64,000 nucleotides of DNA, taken from NCBI RefSeq assembly GCF_019399235.1, contig NZ_JAELVH010000004.1, positions 1-64,000 on the forward strand. The letters are read 5' to 3'. The notes below the pieces were generated by a model, which ran no database searches, was not told the origin of the DNA, and saw only the letters and a program-made list of their open reading frames with translations. A program made the translations under genes and the position numbers. Shown here one piece after another: positions 8,272-17,813 of the stretch (positions are counted from its first letter, which is position 1; every line of letters starts with the position of its first letter). The stretch is from Streptomyces poriferorum. Lineage in GTDB: Bacteria > Actinomycetota > Actinomycetes > Streptomycetales > Streptomycetaceae.

Positions 8272-9492
8272 TCAACGCCCCTGGTCCGCGTCCCGGACGA
8301 GCCCCAGGCGCCGCCTGACCGAGTACAGCCGGGGATGGCGTTCGTGCATCTCGCCCGAGCGGCGGTCCAGCTCGTTGCCGAGGCGCTCGGTGCGCTTCTC
8401 GATGTCGAGCTCGTCCAGGATGCGGTCGACCTCGGCGAGCAGCGCCCCGTGCAACTGCCACTTCCTGGGATGTTCCTGGACCCCCGCCAACAGCATGTCC
8501 GCCACCCGGTCGCGGGTCGCCCGGCTGGTGGTCAGCGCCACGGCCAGCCGGTCCTCGGCCTCTTCGGCGCTGGCGGCGACCGGAGTCGTGATCAGGACCG
8601 AGAAGCTTTCGATGGCGCCCGCCAGTTGCCCGAACAGTTCGGTGAGCCCGGAGGCCACGTCCGCGTGGAAGAGGTCCTCGTCGACTCGCTCCTTGGCCAG
8701 GTCGGTCAGCGTCCTGGCCAGCACCCGCAGGACGACCGCGCAGATCTCCAGCGTGTCCAGGCCGGTGCGCAGCACCACGCGGTAGAGCAGTCCCTGCCGT
8801 ACGCGCGGGTTGAGCATCAGGCTCTCCTCCGCCTGCCGCAGCGAGGCGTCCACCGCCACGATGTCGTGGTCGATGCGGCGGGCGCGGTGCAGCCGCTCGG
8901 CCGCCTGCCCGACGGTGACGCGGCCGCCCAGGTCGCCTCCCAGATCGCGGAACAGCTCCCCCATCTCGCGGGCCAGCCCGTCGATCGACGCACCCGCCGT
9001 CTGCACCCACACGGGCGGGGCGAACAACAGGTTGAACAGCAGCCCCACGCCCGCACCGATGAGTGTCTCGAAGATGCGTTCCCAGGCGGTGTCGGCGACC
9101 TGGGCGACGCCGAGCACCAGCATGGCGCTGATCGCGACCTCGGGGACGAACTCGTTCACCCTGACCAGCCGGCCGATGATCAGCGAGGTGAAGATCGTCA
9201 GCCCGAGGCTCCACCAGGACAGCCCCACCAGGGAACTGAACCCGCTGGCGATGAGCACACCGACGATCACGGAGTTCACTCGCCGGATCCCCGTGGTGAG
9301 GGTGGCGTAGAGGGTGACCTGGACGACGAGCAGCGCGGTGAGCGGGGCGGTCAGGGGCGCGGGCTGGGACAGCGTCGCGGTCGCCACGGCGTAGGCGATC
9401 ACCGCCGCGCCCGTGGAGCGCAGGGTCTGGGCCCCCACGGGTTCGGTGGTGCGCCGGACGAGTTTGATGACGGGCTCGGCTACTCCTGGCAT
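8272..9492 (-). CDS. FUSC-family / aromatic acid exporter-type membrane protein
   Basis: Predicted inner-membrane efflux protein of the fusaric-acid-resistance-like superfamily, 406 residues. The N-terminal half holds about six hydrophobic helices (residues 20-150); the C-terminal half is soluble and helical, with KRTERLGNELDRRS-type coiled-coil segments. Substrates in the family are weak organic acids. The ATG at 9492 directly abuts GGGAG, leaving no normal spacing, so the exact start is uncertain. The 160 bp upstream is a 40-bp-period repeat derived from the end of the neighbouring dehydrogenase gene. Confidence 0.78.
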   Translation of the reverse strand: MPGVAEPVIKLVRRTTEPVGAQTLRSTGAAVIAYAVATATLSQPAPLTAPLTALLVVQVTLYATLTTGIRRVNSVIVGVLIASGFSSLVGLSWWSLGLTIFTSLIIGRLVRVNEFVPEVAISAMLVLGVAQVADTAWERIFETLIGAGVGLLFNLLFAPPVWVQTAGASIDGLAREMGELFRDLGGDLGGRVTVGQAAERLHRARRIDHDIVAVDASLRQAEESLMLNPRVRQGLLYRVVLRTGLDTLEICAVVLRVLARTLTDLAKERVDEDLFHADVASGLTELFGQLAGAIESFSVLITTPVAASAEEAEDRLAVALTTSRATRDRVADMLLAGVQEHPRKWQLHGALLAEVDRILDELDIEKRTERLGNELDRRSGEMHERHPRLYSVRRRLGLVRDADQGR

Positions 9493-9540
9493 CTCCCTAC
9501 CGTGCCCGGATCCGGCGTCCCTGCCCGCATTCCCGCCCGA

Positions 9541-9672
9541 ACCCCACCGGACGGACGCGCGGATGGAGGGTCCTGGCCGACCGCCTCCGGACGGACGCAC
9601 GAACGGAGGGTCCCGGCCGAACCCCACCGGACGGACGCACGGGTGGAGGGTCCTAGCCGACCGCCTCCGCGG
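9541..9672. repeat. 40-bp tandem repeat with 80-bp super-period at a gene end
   Basis: Units at 9541, 9581 and 9621, plus a 12-bp partial at 9661, share ACGGACGC at exact 40-bp spacing (9551, 9591, 9631). Units 1 and 3 begin ACCCCACCGG, while unit 2 and the partial begin CCGCCTCCG, giving an A-B-A-B order. The stop codon of the minus-strand dehydrogenase (CTA at 9653-9655) lies in unit 3; the equivalent triplet is CTG or CCG in the other units. Confidence 0.9.
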
Positions 9673-11308
9673 CCGCGCGGCCCGCCGCCCGGCCGGAGAA
9701 GATGCAGCCGCCGAGGAAGGTGCCCTCCAGGGAGCGGTAGCCGTGCACTCCGCCGCCACCGAACCCGGCCGCCTCACCGGCCGCGTACACCCCGGCCAGC
9801 GGGCTGCCGTCGGCCGTGAGGACCCGGGAGGACAGGTCCGTCTCCAGTCCGCCGAGCGACTTGCGGGTCAGGATGTTGAGCCGTACGGCGATCAGCGGCC
9901 CGGCCTTGGGGTCGAGGATGCGGTGCGGTGCGGCCGTACGGATGAGCTTGTCGCCGAGGTAGGTGCGGGCGCCCCTGATCGCGGTGATCTGGAGGTCCTT
10001 GGTGAAGGGGTTGGCGATCTCCCGGTCGCGGGCGGTGATCTCGCGGCGCAGCTCGTCCTCGTCGATGAGCGCTTCGCCGGTGAGCGCGTTCATGCCGCGG
10101 ACCAGGGCGCCGAGGTCCTTCTCGACGACGAAGTCCACGCCGTTGTCCATGAACGCCTTCACCGGGCCGGGCACGTCCGCGCGGGCCCGGCCGATCACGT
10201 CGCGGATGGACTTGCCGGTCAGGTCGGGGTTCTGCTCGGAGCCGGAGAGCGCGAACTCCTTTCCGATGATCTTCTGGTCCAGGACGAACCAGGTGTAGTC
10301 GTGGCCGCTGCGCATGATGTGTTCGAGGGTGCCGAGCGTGTCGAACCCGGGGAACAGCGGGACGGGCAGCCGCTTGCCGCGGGCGTCCAGCCAGAGCGAG
10401 GACGGACCGGGCAGGATCCGGATGCCGTGCTTGGCCCAGATCGGGTTCCAGTTCTCGATGCCCTCGGTGTAGTGCCACATCCGGTCGCGGTTGATGTGGT
10501 GGGCGCCCGCCTCCTCGGTGATGCCGAGCATCAGCCCGTCGACGTGGGCGGGCACCCCGGAGAGCATCTTCTCCGGCGGGGTGCCGAGCCGCTCGGGCCA
10601 CTGCTTGCGGACGAGGTCGTGGTTGCCGCCGATGCCGCCGGAGGTGACGATCACCGCCTGGGCCCTGAGCTCGAAGGTGCCGGCCGTCTCCCGGCCGCTC
10701 GCGGTGCCGCGGGCCGCGTCGCTGGGCTCCAGGATCTCGCCGCTCACGGTGTCGACGGTGCCCCCGGTGCGGCCGAGGCCGGTGACGCGGTGGCGGAAGC
10801 GGAAGGTGACGAGCCCCTTGGCGACGCCCTCGCGCACCCGGCGCTCGAAGGGGGCGACGACGCCGGGGCCGGTGCCCCAGGTGATGTGGAAGCGGGGGAC
10901 GGAGTTGCCGTGGCCGTTCGCGTCGTAGCCGCCGCGCTCGGCCCAGCCGACCACGGGGAAGAACCGCATGCCCTGCCGGTGCAGCCAGGAGCGCTTCTCA
11001 CCGGCGGCGAAGTCGACGTACGCCTCGGCCCACTTCTTCGGCCAGTGATCCTCCTTGCGGTCGAAGCCGGCCGTGCCGAACCAGTCCTGGAGGGCCAGCT
11101 CCTGGCTGTCCTTGATCCGCATCCGGCGCTGTTCGGGCGAGTCGACGAGGAAGAGGCCGCCGAAGGACCAGTGGGCCTGGCCGCCGAGCGACTGTTCGGG
11201 TTCCTGGTCGAGCAGAATGACCGAACGGCCCGCGTCGACCAGTTCCGCGGTGGCGACGAGCCCCGCGAGTCCTGCCCCGATCACGATCACATCAGCGTCG
11301 TACGCCAT
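9653..11308 (-). CDS. FAD-binding dehydrogenase (fumarate reductase/3-ketosteroid dehydrogenase superfamily)
   Basis: Flavoprotein oxidoreductase of 551 residues, probably cytoplasmic. The Rossmann motif VIVIGAGLAGLVATAEL near the N-terminus binds FAD, and GEAAGFGGGGVHGYRSLEG at the C-terminus closes over the cofactor. The family oxidises or reduces C=C bonds in steroids or dicarboxylic acids; this member resembles the generic 'FAD-binding dehydrogenase' group and its substrate is unknown. The ATG at 11308 is preferred over 11317 because AAGG then lies at a workable distance. The gene stands alone; a steroid role is only hinted at by SDR and acyl-CoA genes elsewhere in the window. Confidence 0.85.
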   Translation of the reverse strand: MAYDADVIVIGAGLAGLVATAELVDAGRSVILLDQEPEQSLGGQAHWSFGGLFLVDSPEQRRMRIKDSQELALQDWFGTAGFDRKEDHWPKKWAEAYVDFAAGEKRSWLHRQGMRFFPVVGWAERGGYDANGHGNSVPRFHITWGTGPGVVAPFERRVREGVAKGLVTFRFRHRVTGLGRTGGTVDTVSGEILEPSDAARGTASGRETAGTFELRAQAVIVTSGGIGGNHDLVRKQWPERLGTPPEKMLSGVPAHVDGLMLGITEEAGAHHINRDRMWHYTEGIENWNPIWAKHGIRILPGPSSLWLDARGKRLPVPLFPGFDTLGTLEHIMRSGHDYTWFVLDQKIIGKEFALSGSEQNPDLTGKSIRDVIGRARADVPGPVKAFMDNGVDFVVEKDLGALVRGMNALTGEALIDEDELRREITARDREIANPFTKDLQITAIRGARTYLGDKLIRTAAPHRILDPKAGPLIAVRLNILTRKSLGGLETDLSSRVLTADGSPLAGVYAAGEAAGFGGGGVHGYRSLEGTFLGGCIFSGRAAGRAAAEAVG

Positions 11309-11525
11309 GGGTTCCATCCTTGTCGGGGCGGCCGGCCCGCGGTCCGGCCGGAGACCGCACGTCGTCCGTGCGGCCGCTCGCGAAGTTACTCGTGCGTCAG
11401 ATCTTCGGCACCGGCCGTCCCGGCGTCAACCGCCCGGTCGGCGGCGCTTCGGCCGCCGGTGTCGTTCCCAGGCGCTATCGTCGATACAAATCACCCTCTT
11501 ACGGCCTGACTCGGGGTGGGGAAGC

Positions 11526-12419
11526 GTGTCGGTGCTGGTCATCGTGCTCTCCGTGAGCGCCGCCTGTTGTCTGGGGTTCGGCTTCGTGCTGCAACAGGCC
11601 GCCGCCCGCCACGCCCCGAAGAGCGACTACCTCTCGCCCCGGCTGCTACTGGACCTGATGCGGGTGCGCAGTTGGCTGGCCGGTATCGGACTCATGGTCT
11701 GCGGCATGGTGCTGGGCGCGCTGGCCCTGGGCAAGGGCGAGGTCTCCGTCGTCGAACCGCTCCTGGCCACCAATCTGCTCTTCGCGATGGCCCTGTCCCG
11801 TCACCGCACCGGTCAGCGGCTGGGCCGGCAGGGCTGGGCGGGGCTCTGGCTGCTGGCCGGCGGGGTCGCCGCGTTCCTGGTAGCGGGCGAGCCGAAGGGC
11901 GGTCAGGCGGTGTCGAGTCCGCTGCGGCACTGGCTGGTGATCGGCGTGGTGGTGGGCCTGGCCCTGCTGCTGACCGCGTTCGCCAAGCGCTCGCGGTCGG
12001 GGGTGTCGCCCGCACTGCTCGCGGTGGCGGCGGGACTCCTGTACGGCCTCCAGGACGCCCTGACCCGGGTCAGCGGGCAGCGCCTCTCGGACGGCGGCTG
12101 GGCGGCGCTCGTCACCGGCTGGCAGCCGTACGCGGTGCTGGTGCTGGGGGTGACGGGGCTGATCCTCGTGCAGAGCGCGTTCGAGACGGGCCCGCTGCGG
12201 ATGTCCCTGCCGGCGCTGACCGCGGCCCAGCCGCTGGCCGGGATCGCCTGCGGGATCGGCTTCCTGGGCGACCAGGTCCGTACCGACACGGGCGCGCTGG
12301 CCTGGCAGGCGGCGGGACTCGCGGCGATCGTGGCCGGGATCGTGCTGCTGGGGCTGCACCCGGCCATGCCGGAGGGACCGGTGGGCGGACGCCGTACGCA
12401 GAGCCTCCAGCCGCACTGA
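11526..12419 (+). CDS. DMT-superfamily transporter (EamA-like)
   Basis: Integral membrane protein of 297 residues with about nine to ten hydrophobic segments, fitting the drug/metabolite transporter fold. Conserved-looking features are GFVLQQAAARHAPK near the N-terminus and LPALTAAQPLAGIACGIGFLGDQ before the last helices. The gene starts at the GTG at 11526 behind GGGGAAG; a GTG two codons later is an alternative. The direction and substrate of transport cannot be told. It stands alone between the divergent dehydrogenase and a TetR-SDR pair. Confidence 0.8.
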   Translation: MSVLVIVLSVSAACCLGFGFVLQQAAARHAPKSDYLSPRLLLDLMRVRSWLAGIGLMVCGMVLGALALGKGEVSVVEPLLATNLLFAMALSRHRTGQRLGRQGWAGLWLLAGGVAAFLVAGEPKGGQAVSSPLRHWLVIGVVVGLALLLTAFAKRSRSGVSPALLAVAAGLLYGLQDALTRVSGQRLSDGGWAALVTGWQPYAVLVLGVTGLILVQSAFETGPLRMSLPALTAAQPLAGIACGIGFLGDQVRTDTGALAWQAAGLAAIVAGIVLLGLHPAMPEGPVGGRRTQSLQPH

Positions 12420-12481
12420 GGGTCCGGGCGTCCCGGTGATGTCCGGTCCCTCACAGTCGCCGGGGCCGGCCTGGTAATTAA

Positions 12482-12500
12482 TAATGGCCAGCATTACATT
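12482..12500 (+). promoter_or_regulatory. TetR promoter/operator: palindrome and -10 box
   Basis: TAATGGCCAGCATTA (12482-12496) has 5-bp arms TAATG/CATTA around GCCAG and overlaps the candidate -10 TACATT (12495-12500), which lies 6 nt before the TetR ATG at 12507. A repressor bound here would block polymerase, which fits autoregulation. Confidence 0.6.
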
Positions 12501-12506
12501 GGGCTC

Positions 12507-13947
<1,441 letters not shown>

Positions 13948-13980
13948 ACACCGCCGGGGGTCTGATGTTGGATGAGGGGC

Positions 13981-14493
13981 ATGAACCCATCTGACGAGAT
14001 CCTGGACATCGTCGACGAGAACGATGTCGTCGTGGGCCGGGCCCCGCGCGGCGAGGCGACCGCGCGGGGCCTGACCCATCGCTGTGTCTTCGTCGAGGCC
14101 CGGGACGCCGACGGCAGGATCTTCGTGCACCGTAGGACCGCCACCAAGCTCGTCTTCCCGTCCCACTACGACATGTTCGTCGGCGGGGTCGTCGGCGCCG
14201 GTGAGTCCTACGACGAGGCGGCGCTGCGCGAGGCCGAGGAGGAGCTGGGCGTGACGGGCCTGCCCCGCCCGGAGCCGCTGTTCAAGTTCCTCTACGAGGG
14301 CGGCGGACACAGCTGGTGGTCGTACGTCTACCGGGTACGGTGCGTGCTGCCGGTGGAGCCGCAGGTGGAGGAGGTCGCCTGGCACGCCTTCCTCACGGAT
14401 GAGGAGCTGGAGCAGCGGCTCGGCGACCGGCAGTGGGTGCCGGACGGCATGGAAAGCTACCGGCGGCTCCAGGCGTTCCGGGCATCGCCCTGA
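13981..14493 (+). CDS. Nudix hydrolase
   Basis: Hydrolyses a nucleoside diphosphate linked to another group, X, in the cytoplasm. 170 residues, with a complete Nudix box at about 68-90 of the form G-x5-E-x7-REAEEELG, carrying the Mg-binding glutamates. The N-terminal EILDIVDENDVVVGRAPRGE is typical of the subgroup related to E. coli YfcD and isopentenyl-diphosphate isomerase. The start is ambiguous: the ATG at 13981 is chosen, with an in-frame ATG at 13972 as alternative. The gene stands alone between the SDR and the DUF202 pair. Confidence 0.85.
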   Translation: MNPSDEILDIVDENDVVVGRAPRGEATARGLTHRCVFVEARDADGRIFVHRRTATKLVFPSHYDMFVGGVVGAGESYDEAALREAEEELGVTGLPRPEPLFKFLYEGGGHSWWSYVYRVRCVLPVEPQVEEVAWHAFLTDEELEQRLGDRQWVPDGMESYRRLQAFRASP

Positions 14494-14524
14494 AGCGGCC
14501 GAGAAGAGGCGCCAAAGCAGCAGA

Positions 14525-14530
14525 TAAGGT
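14525..14530 (+). promoter_or_regulatory. -10 box, leaderless DUF202 transcript
   Basis: TAAGGT lies 6 nt before the GTG at 14537, identical in sequence and spacing to the box before the TetR gene at 2760. Confidence 0.45.
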
Positions 14531-14536
14531 CCGTAC

Positions 14537-14932
14537 GTGAACGATTTTGTGCAGAGTCTGCGGCTGTGGTGCGCACCGCAGCGGATCCGCGAAGAGGGCG
14601 ACACCCCTGACTACCGCTTCTCGCTCGCCAACGAGCGGACTTTCCTCGCCTGGATCCGAACGGCTCTCGCACTGATCGGGGGCGGTTTCGCGGTCGACCA
14701 GTTCCTGCCGGAGCTGGTGTGGGGCGTCCGTGCCGGCCTGGCGCTCGCCCTGCTGGCGGCGGGAGTGCTGTGCGCGCTGCGGGCCGTCAACCACTGGGTG
14801 CGGTGCGAGCGGGCGATGCGGCGCGGGGAGGACCTCCCGGTGTCGCGGTTCCCGACTCTGCTGAGTCTGGCGGTGGCCGTGGTGGCCGTGGCGATGGTGG
14901 TGGTGGTCCTGTTCGGCTGGGAGGGCCGGTGA
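14537..14932 (+). CDS. DUF202 / YidH-family membrane protein
   Basis: Small membrane protein of 131 residues with three hydrophobic segments (about 40-57, 62-82 and 108-128). DYRFSLANERTFLAWIRTALALIGGGFA is the DUF202 hallmark: an RxFLAWIRTxLA amphipathic entry into the first helix. The function of the family is unknown. The GTG start at 14537 is preceded by a -10 box at 6 nt. Its TGA overlaps the GTG of the second DUF202 gene (GTGA), so the two are translated as a coupled pair and probably form a hetero-oligomer (inference). Confidence 0.85.
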   Translation: MNDFVQSLRLWCAPQRIREEGDTPDYRFSLANERTFLAWIRTALALIGGGFAVDQFLPELVWGVRAGLALALLAAGVLCALRAVNHWVRCERAMRRGEDLPVSRFPTLLSLAVAVVAVAMVVVVLFGWEGR

Positions 14933-15240
14933 CCGCGGCGGAACGCGATCCGGGGCTCCAGCCCGAGCGGACCAGGCTGGCATGGCGGCGTACGACGCTG
15001 TCCTGCACGGTCGTGGCGCTGCTGGCCGGGAAGCAGGCCCTGCACGGCGGTGCCACCCCGGCCGGGGTCGTCGCCCTGTCGCTGAGCGTGCTGGCCTGGC
15101 TGGGCTTCCTGCGGGTGGCGAACCGCCGGGTACAGGGCATGGGCACCTCGCGCCCGCAGCCGATGGAGGTCCGCGCGGCGCTGCTGGCCGCGGCGTTCAC
15201 CGTCGCGCTGGCGGTGTTCGCCGCGGCGATGCTGTTCTGA
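14929..15240 (+). CDS. Second DUF202-family membrane protein
   Basis: 103-residue membrane protein with the same opening motif in shorter form, QPERTRLAWRRTTLSCTVVAL, and three hydrophobic segments. It begins at the GTG at 14929, overlapping the previous stop by four bases. Tandem DUF202 pairs of one long and one short member are common in actinobacteria; their role is not established. Its final 33 bp, including the TGA, is the founder unit of the tandem duplication that fills the following gap. Confidence 0.82.
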   Translation: MTAAERDPGLQPERTRLAWRRTTLSCTVVALLAGKQALHGGATPAGVVALSLSVLAWLGFLRVANRRVQGMGTSRPQPMEVRAALLAAAFTVALAVFAAAMLF

Positions 15241-15379
15241 ACGGTTGTGTTCGCCGCGGCCACGCCGCCCTGAGCGGCCCGCCGGTGGTCAGCCCCCCAG
15301 TGCTCGCCGCAGCCACGCCGTCCTGAGCGGCGGTACTCGCCGCGGCCACGGCGTCCTGAGCGGCCCGCCGGTGGTCAGC
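15208..15379. repeat. 86-bp tandem duplication filling a convergent gap
   Basis: The region divides into two 86-bp copies (15208-15293 and 15294-15379). Each consists of two related 33-bp units ending in TGA plus a 20-bp tail; the two tails are identical (20/20). Unit 1 is the 3' end of the second DUF202 gene with its stop. The tail of copy 2 contains the minus-strand stop of the quinone oxidoreductase (TCA at 15375-15377). TGA occurs at 15238, 15271, 15324 and 15357. Confidence 0.9.
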
Positions 15380-16310
15380 TCTCCCAGTCCACGGTGACGA
15401 CGATCTTCCCGCGGGTGCGGCCCTCGGCGTTGAGCCGATGGGCCTCCGCGGTCTCGGCCAGCGGGAAGACCCGGTCCACATGGACCGAGACGATGCCGCG
15501 CTCGGCCAGCTCCGCCAGATGGGCCAGGTCCTTCGCGTCGGGCCGCACGAACGCGTACGTGCCGCCGTACGAGAACACCTCGCTGTCCACGATGGAGGCC
15601 AGGCGACCGTCCGGCGCGAGCGTCTCGGCGGACACCCGCAGGGCCTCGCCGCCCACGGTGTCGAAGGCGGCGTCGATCCCGTCCGGGGCCAGCGCCCGCA
15701 GCCGGTCCGCGAGGCCGTCCCCGTACTCCACGGGTTCCGCACCCAGCTGTCGCAGATGGTCGTGGTTGCGTTCGCTCGCGGTGCCGATGACCCGGCATCC
15801 GGCGTGGCGGGCGATCTGCACGGCCAGCGAGCCGACGCCGCCGGCCGCCGCGTGGACGAGGACGGTGTCGCCGTCGCGGATGCGCAGCGAGCGGTACAGC
15901 ACCTGGTAGGCGGTGAGACCGGCCAGGGGCAGGCCCGCCGCCTCCTCGAAGCTCAGGCTCAGTGGCTTGCGGGCCAGGGTGCGCACCGGCGCGGCCACGT
16001 ACTCGGCGAAGGTGCCGCGGCTGAGGAAGTCCTCCCGCACGTATCCGATGACCTCGTCGCCGACGGCGAACTCGTGGACGGCGATGCCGGGCTGGACGAC
16101 GACCCCTGACACGTCCCAGCCGGGAATCACCGGGAACACCGTGTCCATCGCGGCGTCCAGGTGTCCCTCCCGGGCGACGCGGTCGACCGGGTTGACCGCC
16201 GCGGCCCGTACCTTCACCAGGACGGTGTCGGGGCCGACCTTGGGATCGGGGCGCTCCCCGTACTCCAGGACGTCGGCCCCGCCGAACCTGCTGTAGCTGA
16301 TCGCCTTCAT
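15375..16310 (-). CDS. Zinc-free NADP-dependent quinone oxidoreductase
   Basis: Medium-chain reductase of the quinone oxidoreductase group, 311 residues, cytoplasmic, reducing quinones or enones with NADPH. The N-terminal MKAISYSRFGGADVLEYGE and NPVDRVAREG are typical of the group, and AAAGGVGSLAVQIARHAG is the cofactor motif. Structural and catalytic zinc cysteines are absent. The start at 16310 has GAGGG 8 nt upstream; a longer form from 16346 is unlikely. The C-terminus ends inside a repeat unit. Substrate unknown. Confidence 0.88.
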   Translation of the reverse strand: MKAISYSRFGGADVLEYGERPDPKVGPDTVLVKVRAAAVNPVDRVAREGHLDAAMDTVFPVIPGWDVSGVVVQPGIAVHEFAVGDEVIGYVREDFLSRGTFAEYVAAPVRTLARKPLSLSFEEAAGLPLAGLTAYQVLYRSLRIRDGDTVLVHAAAGGVGSLAVQIARHAGCRVIGTASERNHDHLRQLGAEPVEYGDGLADRLRALAPDGIDAAFDTVGGEALRVSAETLAPDGRLASIVDSEVFSYGGTYAFVRPDAKDLAHLAELAERGIVSVHVDRVFPLAETAEAHRLNAEGRTRGKIVVTVDWES

Positions 16311-16370
16311 GTACTCGACCCTCGGGGCGACCCGGCGTGCCCGCAACTCAGGCGGATGCGGCGCGCGCCG

Positions 16371-17660
16371 TCACCAGCGCGGGATCGCGGGCGTCGACCA
16401 GCCCGGCTCGGCCTTGCGCATCGCGGCGGCGTCGTCGCGCTCGCGCATCGTGCCGTCGTCGTCGAGCCAGCGGCGGTGCAGCACGGCGAGGCGTTCCCGG
16501 TCGAGTTCGACGCCGAGGCCCGGGGCGTCGGAGACGGCCAGCCGGCCGTCGGCGAAGACATGACGGGTGGTGATGACGTCCTCGGTCTGCCAGGGGTAGT
16601 GGCTGTCGCAGGCGTAGTCGAGGTTGGGGACGGTGGCCGCGACGTGCGTCATGGCGGCGAGGCTGATCCCGAGGTGGGTGTTGGAGTGCATGGAGAGGCC
16701 GACGCCGAAGGTGCGGCAGATGCCGGCCAGTTCACGGGTGCGGTGCAGCCCGCCCCAGTAGTGGTGGTCGGAGAGGACGACCTGGACAGCGCCCCGGGCG
16801 AAGGCCTCCGGGACCTCGGCGAGCGTGGTGACGCACATGTTAGTGGCCAGCGGTACGTCGGTGCCGGCCGCGACGGCGGCCATCAGTTCCGTGCCGCTCG
16901 CCGGGTCCTCCAGGTATTCGAGTACGTCCTTCAACTGCTCGGCGACGTACAGCGAGGTCTCGACGGACCAGGCCCCGTTGGGGTCCAGGCGCAACGGCTG
17001 CCCGGGGAACGCCTCGGCCAGTGCGCGGACCGCGGCGATCTCCTCGTCGGGCGGGAAGACGCCGCCCTTCAGCTTGAAGGAGGAGAAGCCGTACTCCCGG
17101 GCGAAGCGCCGCGCCTGGGCGACCACTCCGGCGGGGTCTACGGCCGCGCCCCAGTCGTCGCGTTCCCCGGCTTCCGGGTGCTGGGCCCAGCGGTAGAAGA
17201 GGTAGGCGCTGTACTCGACGCTGTCGCGGACCTTGCCGCCGAGCAGCGCGTGCACGGGCAGGCCGAGGGTCTTGCCCAGGGCGTCCAGGCAGGCCACCTC
17301 GAAGCCGGAGACCACCGAGAGCCGCAGCTTGTCGGCGGTCTGGACGCCGCGCAGTCCGCCCGCGTCGACGCGCTCGTCGGCCGCGCGTGAATCGCCGCAC
17401 ACCTCGTCGGCAAGGGCGAAGAGGCCGTTCACATCGCTGACCGGGCGTCCGGGCAGGGCCGCGGCCAGGGGTTCGGCCAGTTCGAGGTACTTCCCGTCGC
17501 CGTAGGTCTCCCCGATGCCGGTCACTCCGCCCCGGGTGACGACCTCCACGATGAGCCGGGGGGTGTAGGGCTGGTGAACGCCCTGGGTGTTGAGGAGCGG
17601 CGGGTCGGCGATGAGGATCGGGGTCAGCCGGACTTCGTCGATCAACCAGTCTGTATTCAT
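16371..17660 (-). CDS. gudD: Glucarate dehydratase-type enolase-superfamily enzyme
   Basis: Dehydrates D-glucarate to 5-keto-4-deoxyglucarate in the cytoplasm. 429 residues, near the family norm. The mandelate-racemase/enolase active site is complete: KxK at 196/198 (FKLKGG), metal ligands around D226 and N228 (LDPNGAW), E251 and N274, and the catalytic His in MHSNTHLG (about 325). LIDEVRLTPILIADPPLLN at the N-terminus is also GudD-like. The downstream aldolase and dehydrogenase are not nearby, so the pathway must be completed elsewhere. A TAGAGT box 6 nt before the ATG suggests a leaderless transcript. Confidence 0.88.
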   Translation of the reverse strand: MNTDWLIDEVRLTPILIADPPLLNTQGVHQPYTPRLIVEVVTRGGVTGIGETYGDGKYLELAEPLAAALPGRPVSDVNGLFALADEVCGDSRAADERVDAGGLRGVQTADKLRLSVVSGFEVACLDALGKTLGLPVHALLGGKVRDSVEYSAYLFYRWAQHPEAGERDDWGAAVDPAGVVAQARRFAREYGFSSFKLKGGVFPPDEEIAAVRALAEAFPGQPLRLDPNGAWSVETSLYVAEQLKDVLEYLEDPASGTELMAAVAAGTDVPLATNMCVTTLAEVPEAFARGAVQVVLSDHHYWGGLHRTRELAGICRTFGVGLSMHSNTHLGISLAAMTHVAATVPNLDYACDSHYPWQTEDVITTRHVFADGRLAVSDAPGLGVELDRERLAVLHRRWLDDDGTMRERDDAAAMRKAEPGWSTPAIPRW

Positions 17661-17666
17661 ACGTGA

Positions 17667-17672
17667 ACTCTA
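17667..17672 (-). promoter_or_regulatory. -10 box, leaderless glucarate dehydratase transcript
   Basis: Read on the minus strand, TAGAGT lies 6 nt before the ATG at 17660, so transcription probably starts at the start codon. Confidence 0.45.
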
Positions 17673-17691
17673 TTCAGCCATGCGACTGAAT
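17672..17691. promoter_or_regulatory. Inverted repeat, likely operator of glucarate dehydratase
   Basis: ATTCAG (17672-17677) and CTGAAT (17686-17691) form a perfect 6-bp inverted repeat with an 8-bp spacer, touching the -10 box. The A/T-rich arms are unusual here. The regulator is not identified; no GntR or IclR gene is adjacent. Confidence 0.5.
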
Positions 17692-17755
17692 GCCAGGGTC
17701 CGCCCACCATTCGGGCCGGAGTCACACATTCCGTTGCGGAAGTTCACTGGACGAC

Positions 17756-17773
17756 ATACCGACTGGTCGGCAT
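17756..17773. promoter_or_regulatory. TetR-type operator, ATACCGACYGGT family, copy 1
   Basis: ATACCGACTGGTCGGCAT includes the inverted repeat CCGAC-TG-GTCGG and lies 41-58 bp upstream of the phosphotransferase start. Near-identical sites occur at 28962-28975 and 49531-49548. Confidence 0.6.
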
Positions 17774-17813
17774 CATGAACACCGACGATCCACTCACCCC
17801 GGAGGTGCGCACG

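Noticed and set aside
9541..9672. CRISPR-like array
   Set aside because: The units are contiguous and degenerate, with no unique spacers, and include a gene stop codon.
17775..17813. Earlier start of the phosphotransferase gene
   Set aside because: No ribosome site precedes 17775 and it would begin next to the operator; GGAGG supports 17814.
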